NCBI GenBank assembly: GCA_016844545.1
Contig: JAENJC010000116.1
Coordinates: 1-11,241 of the forward strand
Length of the DNA stretch: 11,241 nucleotides
Direction: 5' to 3'
Source of the DNA: Deltaproteobacteria bacterium
GTDB lineage: Bacteria; Desulfobacterota; JAENJC01
In this document: positions 1 through 7,228 of the stretch, piece after piece
How positions within the stretch are numbered: position 1 is the stretch's first letter
Layout: each line of letters starts with the position of its first letter
The notes under the pieces: generated by a model
Told to the model about the DNA's origin: nothing
Database searches by the model: none
What the model saw: only the letters and a program-made list of their open reading frames with translations
Position numbers and translations under genes: made by a program

Positions 1-1179
1 CTGACCGTTACACTTACGAGGATGATGTTCCCTTATCTTTTCTTTGTTGGGCTTGTGGCATTGTGCATGGGGATACTGAATTCACTCCGCCATTTCGCTG
101 CGCCAGCTCTGTCACCTGTACTGTTAAACATATCCATTATACTGTCTGTAGTTCTTCTTGCTCCGTTCTTTAAAGAGCCTGTCATGGCCCTGGCCATAGG
201 TGTTCTTATCGGGGGAATCAGTCAGTTGCTATTGCAACTACCCTTCCTTTGGAGGTGTGGCATACCCATTAAGCCGAGATGGAAGCCAGGACATCCTGGA
301 GTGGTAAGGGTTGGCTGGTTGATGGCCCCGTCCATCATAGGGCTTGCAGTGACCCAGATAAACGTCCTTGTGGATACTATTGTAGCCTCTTTCCTGAAAG
401 AGGGGACAGTTTCTTACCTTTATTATGCAGACAGGCTGCTGGAGTTCCCAATGGGGATATTCGCCATTGCCATAGCCACTGCCGTTCTTCCTGCGATGTC
501 TGAGAAGGCTGCAAAAAACGATATGGCCGGAGTGAAGGAGACCTTTTCCTATGCCCTGAGGCTGACCCTTTTTCTGACTATCCCTGCCATGGTAGGTCTC
601 ATCGCTCTCGGCATACCTATTATATCCATCCTGTTCCAGAGAGGTTTATTCTCTTACAATTCAACTGTCGAAACATCCAGGGCCCTGTACGGGTTTGCAA
701 TCGGCCTCCCTGCCTTTGCCGGGGTCAGGATAATAGTCCCTGTATTCTATTCCATGCAGGATACAAAGACACCTGTAAAGGTGGCGTTTGTTGCCATGCT
801 CACAAATGTAACCTGCGACCTCCTTTTCATGTATCCATTGAAACAGTTTGGTCTGTCGCTGGCTACCTCTCTTTCTGCATGTGTAAATTTCGCCATACTG
901 GCCTATATATTAAGGAATAGGATAGGCAGGGTAGGCGCCAGGAGGATATTGGTATCAGCATCTAAGGTTATGGCTGCATCCATATTTATGGGGATTGTGG
1001 CCTATGCCATATGCATGACAAGGGATTGGGATGTTGCCGGAGAGATTCACGGCAAGTTATTGACACTTACATCCGGCATATTAGTGGGAGTATTTATATT
1101 TACACTCTCCTCATATCTTCTCAAATCAGAAGAGCTGCTCTCCATCATTTCACTGGTTAGGAACAGATACAAGAAATAG
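1..1179 (+). CDS. murJ: MurJ/MviN lipid II flippase, 5' end outside the window
   Basis: Integral inner-membrane flippase of the MOP superfamily that moves lipid-linked peptidoglycan precursor (lipid II) to the periplasmic face. The reading frame is already open at base 1 (LTVTLTRMMFPYLFF), so the ATG at 22 is internal and not a start. About 392 residues are visible against roughly 500-530 for the family, so some 110-140 N-terminal residues are missing upstream. Ten or eleven long hydrophobic segments are spread over the visible part. Family-typical stretches include the segment around YYADRLLEFPMGIF, followed by alternating Ala/Ile and LPAMSEKA, and FYSMQDTKTPVK near residue 255 of the visible protein. 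The stop is TAG at 1177-1179. The next gene faces the other way after a 295-bp gap, so this is the last gene of its transcription unit. Family assignment is firm; function follows from the family. Confidence 0.93.
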   Translation: MTVTLTRMMFPYLFFVGLVALCMGILNSLRHFAAPALSPVLLNISIILSVVLLAPFFKEPVMALAIGVLIGGISQLLLQLPFLWRCGIPIKPRWKPGHPGVVRVGWLMAPSIIGLAVTQINVLVDTIVASFLKEGTVSYLYYADRLLEFPMGIFAIAIATAVLPAMSEKAAKNDMAGVKETFSYALRLTLFLTIPAMVGLIALGIPIISILFQRGLFSYNSTVETSRALYGFAIGLPAFAGVRIIVPVFYSMQDTKTPVKVAFVAMLTNVTCDLLFMYPLKQFGLSLATSLSACVNFAILAYILRNRIGRVGARRILVSASKVMAASIFMGIVAYAICMTRDWDVAGEIHGKLLTLTSGILVGVFIFTLSSYLLKSEELLSIISLVRNRYKK

Positions 1180-1474
1180 GCTCTTACCTTACCCTAACCC
1201 ATCTTAATCCTTAATCTTTATCCTGCTTATCCTGTATATGGCCTGCCTGAAGCCATAGCCGGATTCCTCAATAGTTCCAACAGCCTCCAGTAAGAGACTG
1301 TAAACACTCAAAAAAACGTGCTTAGTTTATAGGCAATCCGGTTGAGGCAGTGGATTTTGTAACTCCTTTTGAGTTTTCCACAGAGTATCTAACAGGTATT
1401 TCACAGGCCTTGTGGAAAGGGTGCATACCCTATTGAAACATTAAGAGTTTTTCGACTAACTGTATACAGAAAGC
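1180..1474. other. Gene-free interval with iterated repeats, dyads and a possible coding remnant
   Basis: No intact gene lies between the convergent murJ and mazG stops. On the minus strand, 1204-1326 is an open stretch of 40 codons ending in TAA with protein-like composition (it contains LLLEAVGTIEESGYGFRQAI). The same frame continues upstream through one in-frame stop (1327-1329) towards about 1440. A second minus-strand frame, 1322-1426, could encode 34 residues from an ATG. Neither matches a family I recognise, and chance cannot be excluded. Dyads include the perfect 10-bp palindrome CTGTATACAG (1460-1469), TTTCCACA (1375-1382) facing TGTGGAAA (1411-1418), and TATGGC (1237-1242) facing GCCATA (1252-1257). 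None is followed by a T-run convincing enough to call a terminator. Confidence 0.4.
1203..1234. repeat. Short degenerate direct repeats (TTATCCTG/TTAATCC type)
   Basis: TTATCCTG occurs at 1218-1225 and again at 1227-1234 (9-bp period). It is preceded by two related units, CTTAATCC (1203-1210) and TTAATCTT (1211-1218). The units are too short and degenerate for a CRISPR or VNTR call. From general recollection, iterated TTATCCTG-like strings are common between genes in several bacterial groups. Function unknown. Confidence 0.45.
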
Positions 1475-2182
1475 TCATTTCTCTAAGGATTTCGCTATAT
1501 TCCACAACTCGTCCATTTCCTCTAAAGAAGTCTCCTTGAAATCCTTACCTTTTTGAGCAAGGGTCTCCTCTATATACCTGAACCTCTTTATAAAACGGCT
1601 TATGGTCTTTCTCAGCGCCTCCTCAGGGTTTACCTCCAGGAACCGACCCACATTAACCAGTGAAAATAGAATGTCTCCCAGTTCACTCTCCATCTCTTCG
1701 GGGCTGTTCTTCTCCACTGCCTCTTCAAACTCCATGATCTCTTCCTTGACCTTTTCAAACACCTGGTCAATATGTCCCCAGTCAAAACCAACTCTGGCTG
1801 CTTTTTGAGTGATCTTGTGGGCCCTTTGCAGCGACGGCATATGGGGAGGTATGCCTGCAAGGACCGACTCTGCGTCGCCAAATACATGAGGATGACGGGA
1901 TACCAGTTTGTTTATAAGCCCTTCCATGACATCGGATATATCGAAATCGCCCCTCTCCCTGGCAAGCTCCGAGTGGAAGACAACCTGCAAAAGGAGGTCG
2001 CCAAGCTCCTCTTTCAGCATCTCTGTTGAACCTTCATCTATGGCCTCAATTACCTCGTATGTCTCTTCTATCAGATAAGGCTTTAACGATTCATGGGTCT
2101 GCTCCCCGTCCCACGGGCAGCCCCCCGGCCCTCTGAGTTTTGACATCAGTTCAACAAGTTCTTCAAATCTCTTTTCCTTCAT
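1475..2182 (-). CDS. mazG: MazG nucleoside triphosphate pyrophosphohydrolase
   Basis: Cytosolic all-alpha NTP pyrophosphohydrolase that hydrolyses (d)NTPs to NMP and pyrophosphate; in E. coli it also affects ppGpp and cleans aberrant nucleotides. The protein has 235 residues with two tandem MazG domains. The first shows GGCPWDGEQTHESL (20-33), EET (39-41) and EELGD (58-62). The second shows KEEIMEFEEA (146-155) and ESELGD (165-170); these E/D clusters bind the Mg ions. The linker KAARVGFDW (127-135) is typical of the long bacterial form (E. coli MazG is 263 residues). The ATG at 2180-2182 lies inside the end of nadB (20-bp overlap), with AAGG directly upstream inside nadB, which suggests translational coupling. 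No key acidic residue appears lost, so this gene looks intact although nadB upstream of it is broken. Confidence 0.95.
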   Translation of the reverse strand: MKEKRFEELVELMSKLRGPGGCPWDGEQTHESLKPYLIEETYEVIEAIDEGSTEMLKEELGDLLLQVVFHSELARERGDFDISDVMEGLINKLVSRHPHVFGDAESVLAGIPPHMPSLQRAHKITQKAARVGFDWGHIDQVFEKVKEEIMEFEEAVEKNSPEEMESELGDILFSLVNVGRFLEVNPEEALRKTISRFIKRFRYIEETLAQKGKDFKETSLEEMDELWNIAKSLEK

Positions 2183-3661
2183 CCTTATAAATCACCGTGT
2201 CCTTCTTCCAGTTAAGGTCATCTTTTTCTGGATGATCAATATTATAATGCAGTCCCCTTGATTCCTTTCTCATCATGGCGCATTCTATTATAAGTTCCGC
2301 CACTGTGGCTATGTTTCTAAGTTCAACAAGGTCGCTGGTCAGTTTGAAGTTCCAGTAATACTCTGCGATCTCCTCCTGAATAACCTCTATCCTCCTCTTT
2401 GCCCTCTCAAGCCTCTTATCAGACCTCACTATCCCGACATAGTTCCACATGAACCTTCTTATCTCATCCCAGTTCTGGGTCACAACCACCATATCCTCGC
2501 TCTCTACCGCCCCTTTTACATCCCAGGGAGGTATGGACGGGACTGGCACAGGTTTCCTGATTTCTGAAATCGCAGAGATGGAGGCCCTGTGGGCAGTCAC
2601 AGCCCCTTCAAGCAGTGAATTGGAGGCAAGCCTGTTCGCGCCATGAAGCCCTGTGCCGCCATGTCAAAACCAAAGGAAAGACATTTTTCATAAATGTTCG
2701 GGAACCTCTCCTTTACAAATCCAGCCCCCTTGTGAGTAATATCGAGGAAGACGCAGTCATCCCCGCTCTTCTTCATCTCAGTATCTATGGCCCTTGCCAC
2801 TATATCCCTCGGTGCCAGGTCCGCCATTGGGTGGTAGCTCGTCATAAATGCCGTCCCGTCTTTCAGCCTGAGTATACCCCCCTCGCCCCTCACTGCCTCC
2901 GATATAAGGAAAGACTTTGCCGCAGGATTATAAAGACATGTCGGGTGGAACTGGATAAACTCCATGTTTGATATCGTTGCCCCTGCCCTGTAAGCTGCTG
3001 CGATCCCGTCCCCTGTCGCAACATCAGGGTTGGATGTATAAAGATAGACCTTTCCGGCTCCACCTGTTGCCAGGACGGTCGCCTTTGCAATAAAGGTGTG
3101 GATCTCCTTTGTGGTATTGTCTAAGGCATATGCCCCATAACACCTGTTCCCGTTCTTTCCAAAGAACTTGGCATGGGTGATGAGGTCAATAGCGATATGT
3201 CTTTCATAAAAGGTTATATTGGGGTTTTTATCGGCAGCTTCGATGAGAGCTCTTTCTATCTCCCTCCCTGTGATATCCGACGCATGGACTATCCTCCGGC
3301 TCGAATGCCCGCCTTCTATCCCAAGGTCAAACTCCACCCCTTCCCTGTTCTCCCTCATGGTGAATCTTGCCCCCAAGGAGACAAGCTCTCTTATCCTTTC
3401 AGGCCCTTCTTTAATCATTACCTCAACCACATCCTCGTGGCACAGCCCCCCCCCTGCCTGTAAGGTATCCTTTATGTGGGCCTCAAATGAATCCTTAACG
3501 CTGAATACGGATGCAATCCCCCCCTGGGCATATACAGTGGCGGACTCGGACTTCTCTCTCTTTGTCACAATGGCCACACTCCCATGCTCAGCAGCAGTTA
3601 AGGCAAATGAAAGGCCTGCAATACCGCTCCCTATCACTAAAAAGTCCGTCTTAATCTCCAT
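2163..3661 (-). pseudogene. nadB: L-aspartate oxidase with internal deletion and frameshift
   Basis: FAD flavoenzyme of de novo NAD synthesis (L-aspartate to iminoaspartate, the substrate of NadA). The first part (3661 down to about 2660, residues 1-334) is normal. It has the dinucleotide-binding motif GSGIAGL (12-18), YAQGGIAS, ATGGAGKVY, FIQFHPTCLY and LAPRDIVARAI. After YEKCLSFGFDM the protein should continue with about 39 residues containing the PAAHYxCGG segment. Instead the DNA jumps to sequence encoding TGLHGANRLASNSLLEG in another frame, and the original frame ends at TGA 2597-2599. The rest (from 2654, 163 codons to the stop) is a normal NadB C-terminus, including RKESRGLHYNIDHP. 334 + about 39 + 163 gives about 536 residues, the usual length. 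The lost segment contains the active-site His (His351 in E. coli by family knowledge). The product is very probably inactive unless the gap is an assembly error. Confidence 0.88.
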
Positions 3662-3669
3662 AGTCGAAG

Positions 3670-3698
3670 AGGTTATGATATTTAAGGGCAGGTGTCAA
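3670..3698 (-). promoter_or_regulatory. Candidate sigma-70 promoter for nadB-mazG
   Basis: On the minus strand a perfect TTGACA (plus-strand 3693-3698) is followed after 17 bp by TAACCT (plus-strand 3670-3675), which matches TATAAT at only three positions. Transcription would start around 3663, a base or two before the nadB ATG (3659-3661). No Shine-Dalgarno sequence precedes that ATG, so a leaderless or near-leaderless mRNA is possible. The weak -10 keeps confidence low. Confidence 0.35.
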
Positions 3699-3708
3699 TA
3701 ATATTGAC
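3694..3708. promoter_or_regulatory. Perfect 15-bp palindrome between divergent genes (operator candidate)
   Basis: GTCAATA and TATTGAC form perfect 7-bp arms around one central A. Each arm supplies most of a TTGAC -35 element, TTGACA on the minus strand (nadB) and TTGACT on the plus strand (sensor kinase). A dimeric regulator bound here would block both -35 boxes. I see no good plus-strand -10 at normal spacing. The binding protein is unknown; the site is not an FNR box (TTGAT-N4-ATCAA). Confidence 0.45.
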
Positions 3709-3743
3709 TTGAAGACGGCATCAAAATGGGATAAATTAAAAAT

Positions 3744-5222
3744 ATGCCTGACAATGCAAAAATACTCGTTGTTGATGACACCGCCACAAATCAGGAGATA
3801 CTGAAGTGGGCCTTTGAGAAAGGAGGCTTTCAGGTAATACAGGCCTATGACGGGATGGCGGCGCTGGATATGGTTAAAAAGGAGCGGCCTGCACTTATGA
3901 TGCTGGACATCATGATGCCGAAGATGGACGGGATAGACGTTCTCAAGCGGGTAAAAATCATGGACCCTGATCTACTGGTAGTAATGATGACTGCCCACGG
4001 ATCTGAACAGATCGCAGTTGAGGCCATGAAGTTAGGCGCCGATGACTATCTCACAAAACCTTTCCATCCAAAGGATGTAACCGCCCTTGCAAACAAGCTG
4101 ATAAAGGAGAGGGCTGTAAGACTGGAAAACCTTAAACTTAAGGAACAGATTGAGAGGGCAGAGAGGTATCTGGCCCATCTCGTTGACAGCGTTAATGAGG
4201 CAATCATTTCAACGGATTTAAACGGTAAAATCCTGTCCTTCAATAAGGCTGCAGAAGGACTTTGGGGTATGCACAGTGAAAATATAGTAGGGAAAGGGAT
4301 TGAGGATCTCTTTTTTAAGGGGAAGAACCCCCATTATGTAGAGAAGATACTTGAAGAGACCAAGGAGAAAGGGACCTTCGAGGGTGAATTCCTGTTCCTC
4401 AGGGTTGACGGAACGACATTCCCTGGACACTTGAATACATCAATCGTAAAGGCGGAAGAGACCAGAAGAGGGTTTGTAGCGGTTGTGAGAGACCTCACTG
4501 TAGAAAGACACCTCCAGCAGCAGCTTGTAGAGTCTCAAAAGCTGGCATCCCTTGGAAAGGTGGTGGAAGGCGTAGCCCATGAGGTTAGAAACCCTTTGTT
4601 GTCAATAGGAGGCTTTGCAAGAAGGATCAATAAGCAGACGGAGGAAGGGGCTCCTACTAAAAAGTATCTCAATGCCATCATCAAGGATGTGGAGAGGCTT
4701 GAAAAGATGGTCAATGACATAGAAGGTTATGTCAGCTTCTTAAAGCTTAATAAACTGTCCTATGATGCCCTTGATATCACTGCGCTATTCAAGAACCTGC
4801 TGGAGGAGTTCAAGGAGCGTATGGCCTCAGCCAAGGTAACAGCATCTCTTAATCTGTCTCCCAGCCTCCCGACTATCTATGCAAACGAGGTTTATATAAT
4901 AGAAATGTTCTCCTGTATTATTGAAAACGCCATAGAGGCAATGCCTGACGGCGGAAAGATCTATATAACTATCAAGGTGGAAAACAACTATCTTGTCACA
5001 GAAGTTGCTGACACTGGTATAGGCATACCGAAAGGTAAAGAGGATGAGATATTCAACCCGTTCTTCACCTCCAAGATGTCAGGCACAGGGCTCGGACTCA
5101 CCAAATGTCACATGATAGTGAGCGACCACAAGGGTTATATAAGGCTCAACAGCACCCCCGGAGAGGGTACGGTATTTACGATAGGGCTTCCCGTAGAACG
5201 CAGGCAGCCGGTTATGTTGTAA
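3744..5222 (+). CDS. Soluble REC-PAS sensor histidine kinase
   Basis: Two-component protein of 492 residues. The N-terminal receiver domain (about 5-122) has the acidic pocket D11/D12, phospho-acceptor D55 in MMLDIMMPKMDG, T83 and K105 (LTKPF). A PAS domain follows (about 143-257; VDSVNEAIISTDLNGKI). The HisKA dimerisation helix has H279 in AHEVRNPLLSIGG. The HATPase_c domain has the N box with N395 (IIENAIEAM), G1 DTGIGIP (423-429), F box FNPFFTSK and G2 GTGLGL. There is no signal peptide or membrane segment, so it senses a cytosolic cue or is driven by another kinase through its own receiver. The partner and output are not encoded nearby. The start is the only reasonable ATG before ILVVDD; its Shine-Dalgarno is weak. 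acs begins 82 bp downstream on the same strand, so a role in acetate metabolism is possible but inferred from position only. Confidence 0.93.
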   Translation: MPDNAKILVVDDTATNQEILKWAFEKGGFQVIQAYDGMAALDMVKKERPALMMLDIMMPKMDGIDVLKRVKIMDPDLLVVMMTAHGSEQIAVEAMKLGADDYLTKPFHPKDVTALANKLIKERAVRLENLKLKEQIERAERYLAHLVDSVNEAIISTDLNGKILSFNKAAEGLWGMHSENIVGKGIEDLFFKGKNPHYVEKILEETKEKGTFEGEFLFLRVDGTTFPGHLNTSIVKAEETRRGFVAVVRDLTVERHLQQQLVESQKLASLGKVVEGVAHEVRNPLLSIGGFARRINKQTEEGAPTKKYLNAIIKDVERLEKMVNDIEGYVSFLKLNKLSYDALDITALFKNLLEEFKERMASAKVTASLNLSPSLPTIYANEVYIIEMFSCIIENAIEAMPDGGKIYITIKVENNYLVTEVADTGIGIPKGKEDEIFNPFFTSKMSGTGLGLTKCHMIVSDHKGYIRLNSTPGEGTVFTIGLPVERRQPVML

Positions 5223-5292
5223 TCTTATGAACAGACGATAGATCACGTGACATTTGTTTATTCGTGAGTTTAGTGTTCAACTATTGATTCCT

Positions 5293-5298
5293 GGAGGT
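5293..5298 (+). promoter_or_regulatory. Ribosome binding site that sets the acs start
   Basis: GGAGGT lies 6 bp before the ATG at 5305. The longer frame opens at an ATG at 5254 that has no such signal and would add 17 residues unlike the family N-terminus. Confidence 0.8.
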
Positions 5299-5304
5299 AC
5301 GCCA

Positions 5305-7206
5305 ATGGATGAGAAAAGTATAGAAGTCCACATGCACGAGGAAAGGGTCATAATACCCGATCCAGAGTTCAGCAAGAAGGCACACATAAAGAGCATGGCG
5401 GAGTACCAGGCCTTATATGATAAATCTGTGAAAGACCCTGACGGCTTCTGGGCGGAGCAGGCAAACATCTTGGACTGGAGCAAGAAGTGGGACAGGGTCT
5501 CGGAATGGAACTTCGATAAGCCTGAGATAAAATGGTTTATAGGTGGAAAGCTGAATGTAACAGAAAACTGCATAGACAGGCACCTCAAGACCTGGAGAAG
5601 GAACAAGGCAGCCATCATATGGGAAGGGGACGACGGCAGTTACAGATCCTTTACATACCAGCAGCTTTCTTATGAGGTAAACAGGTTTGCCAATGTCCTT
5701 AAGAAGAAAGGGATCAAAAAAGGGGACAGGGTAACCATATATCTCCCTATGATACCTGAGCTTGCCATATCGATGCTGGCCTGCGCCAGGATAGGGGCCA
5801 TCCACAATATCGTGTTCGGCGGCTTCAGCGCCCCCTCCCTCCGGGACAGGATAAGGGACTGCACGTCAAAGCTCGTTGTAACCGCTGACGGAGGCATGAG
5901 GGGCGGAAAGTATGTCACCCTCAAACATAACTGCGATGAGGCCCTGCTCGAATGCCCCAGCGTGGAGCAGATGATAGTTGTAAAAAGAGTGGACGGCAAA
6001 GTAGAGATGAAGACCGGCAGGGACACATGGTGGGATGATGAGATGAAGGCGCCTGATATCACATCAAACTGTGAGGCTGAGCCTATGGATGCGGAAGACC
6101 CCTTATTTATCCTTTACACCAGCGGAAGCACAGGGAAGCCCAAGGGAGTGCTGCACACAACAGCGGGATATCTTCTCTTTACTGCGCTGACATTTAAGTG
6201 GATATTCGACTACAGGGAAGAGGACATACATTTCTGCACAGCAGACATAGGATGGGTTACAGGCCACAGCTATATAGTATACGGCCCCCTTGCCTGCGGA
6301 GCAACAACTCTAATGTTTGAAGGCGTCCCCACATATCCCCACCCGGACAGGTTCTGGGAGATTGTGGACAAGCACAAGGTGAACATCTTCTATACAGCCC
6401 CAACAGCCATAAGGGCGCTGATGAGGGAGGGGGAGGACTGGGTAAAGAGACATGACCTGAGCAGCCTGAGGCTTCTGGGTTCCGTTGGTGAACCGATAAA
6501 CCCGGAGGCATGGATATGGTATCACCAGATCGTTGGTAAAGGGAAACTCCCTATTGTAGACACATGGTGGCAGACAGAAACAGGCGGGATACTCATAACG
6601 CCCCTTCCAGGCGCAATGTCTCTAAAACCGGGCTCTGCAACAAGGCCTTTCCCCGGAGTGGTTCCAAAGGTGCTGAAAGAGGACGGCACTGAGGCTGGTG
6701 TGGATGAAGGGGGATACCTCGAGGTTTACTTCTCAAGGTTCCCTGGAAAATACTTTACTGGTGACGGGGCCAGGGTGGACAAGGACGGAGACTTCTGGCT
6801 CATGGGGAGGATAGACGACGTCCTCAACGTTTCCGGCCACAGACTTGGAACTGCTGAGATAGAGAGTACTCTTGTATCTCACCATGCAGTAGCTGAATCG
6901 GCTGTTGTTGGTTATCCCCATGAAATAAAGGGAGAAGGGATATATGCGTTCGTCGTTCTCAAGGATATAGTAAAGCCTTCAGATGCCCTAAAAAAGGAGC
7001 TGGAAGGGCATGTAAGGTCGCTGATAGGCCCAATTGCCAAACCCGACAAGCTCCAGTTTGCTCAGGGACTACCAAAGACCAGGAGCGGAAAGATAATGCG
7101 CCGTATCTTAAGAAAGATAGCCAGCGGGCATATAGAGGAGGTCGGGGATATATCAACCCTTGCAGACCCATCGGTGGTGGAGTTGTTGTTGAAGGAAAGG
7201 TTATAA
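5305..7206 (+). CDS. acs: Acetyl-CoA synthetase (AMP-forming)
   Basis: Cytosolic ANL-superfamily enzyme converting acetate, ATP and CoA to acetyl-CoA, AMP and pyrophosphate through acetyl-AMP. It has 633 residues from the chosen start, normal for Acs (about 630-650). Motifs in order are the N-terminal segment around WAEQANILDWSKKWD, IVFGGFSAPSLRDRI, the P-loop-like YTSGSTGKPKG, GEPINPEAWIWYH, DTWWQTETGG, the hinge region GRIDDVLNVSGHRLGTAEIE, and KTRSGKIMRR near the C-terminus. The Lys of SGK (about residue 596) is the catalytic lysine that is acetylated by Pat-type enzymes in other bacteria. The SD sequence GGAGGT at 5293-5298 fixes the start. A possible -35 GTGACA (5247-5252) in the 82-bp leader lacks a good -10, so it may be co-transcribed with the sensor kinase. 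It ends 22 bp from the convergent mtaB stop. Confidence 0.96.
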   Translation: MDEKSIEVHMHEERVIIPDPEFSKKAHIKSMAEYQALYDKSVKDPDGFWAEQANILDWSKKWDRVSEWNFDKPEIKWFIGGKLNVTENCIDRHLKTWRRNKAAIIWEGDDGSYRSFTYQQLSYEVNRFANVLKKKGIKKGDRVTIYLPMIPELAISMLACARIGAIHNIVFGGFSAPSLRDRIRDCTSKLVVTADGGMRGGKYVTLKHNCDEALLECPSVEQMIVVKRVDGKVEMKTGRDTWWDDEMKAPDITSNCEAEPMDAEDPLFILYTSGSTGKPKGVLHTTAGYLLFTALTFKWIFDYREEDIHFCTADIGWVTGHSYIVYGPLACGATTLMFEGVPTYPHPDRFWEIVDKHKVNIFYTAPTAIRALMREGEDWVKRHDLSSLRLLGSVGEPINPEAWIWYHQIVGKGKLPIVDTWWQTETGGILITPLPGAMSLKPGSATRPFPGVVPKVLKEDGTEAGVDEGGYLEVYFSRFPGKYFTGDGARVDKDGDFWLMGRIDDVLNVSGHRLGTAEIESTLVSHHAVAESAVVGYPHEIKGEGIYAFVVLKDIVKPSDALKKELEGHVRSLIGPIAKPDKLQFAQGLPKTRSGKIMRRILRKIASGHIEEVGDISTLADPSVVELLLKERL

Positions 7207-7228
7207 GATTATAATCGGAGGGTCAGGT

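Noticed and set aside
1460..1469. CTGTATACAG as a LexA/SOS box
   Set aside because: The LexA box of enterics needs CTG-N10-CAG spacing (16 bp overall); this palindrome is only 10 bp and lies downstream of both flanking genes.
2163..2600. A separate minus-strand gene of 145 residues starting at GTG 2600
   Set aside because: It is the C-terminal part of nadB. The same frame upstream of 2600 encodes TGLHGANRLASNSLLEG, and the GTG is an internal Val codon.
2597..2665. Programmed frameshifting in nadB
   Set aside because: No slippery heptamer is seen, and a whole conserved segment of about 39 residues is absent, which a ribosomal frameshift cannot supply.
5243..5250. TCACGTGA palindrome upstream of acs as an operator
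   Set aside because: A single 8-bp palindrome is expected by chance, and no promoter elements of convincing quality are arranged around it.
5254..5304. Longer N-terminus for acs from the ATG at 5254
   Set aside because: It has no ribosome binding site, the extra residues are unlike the family, and GGAGGT sits 6 bp before the ATG at 5305.
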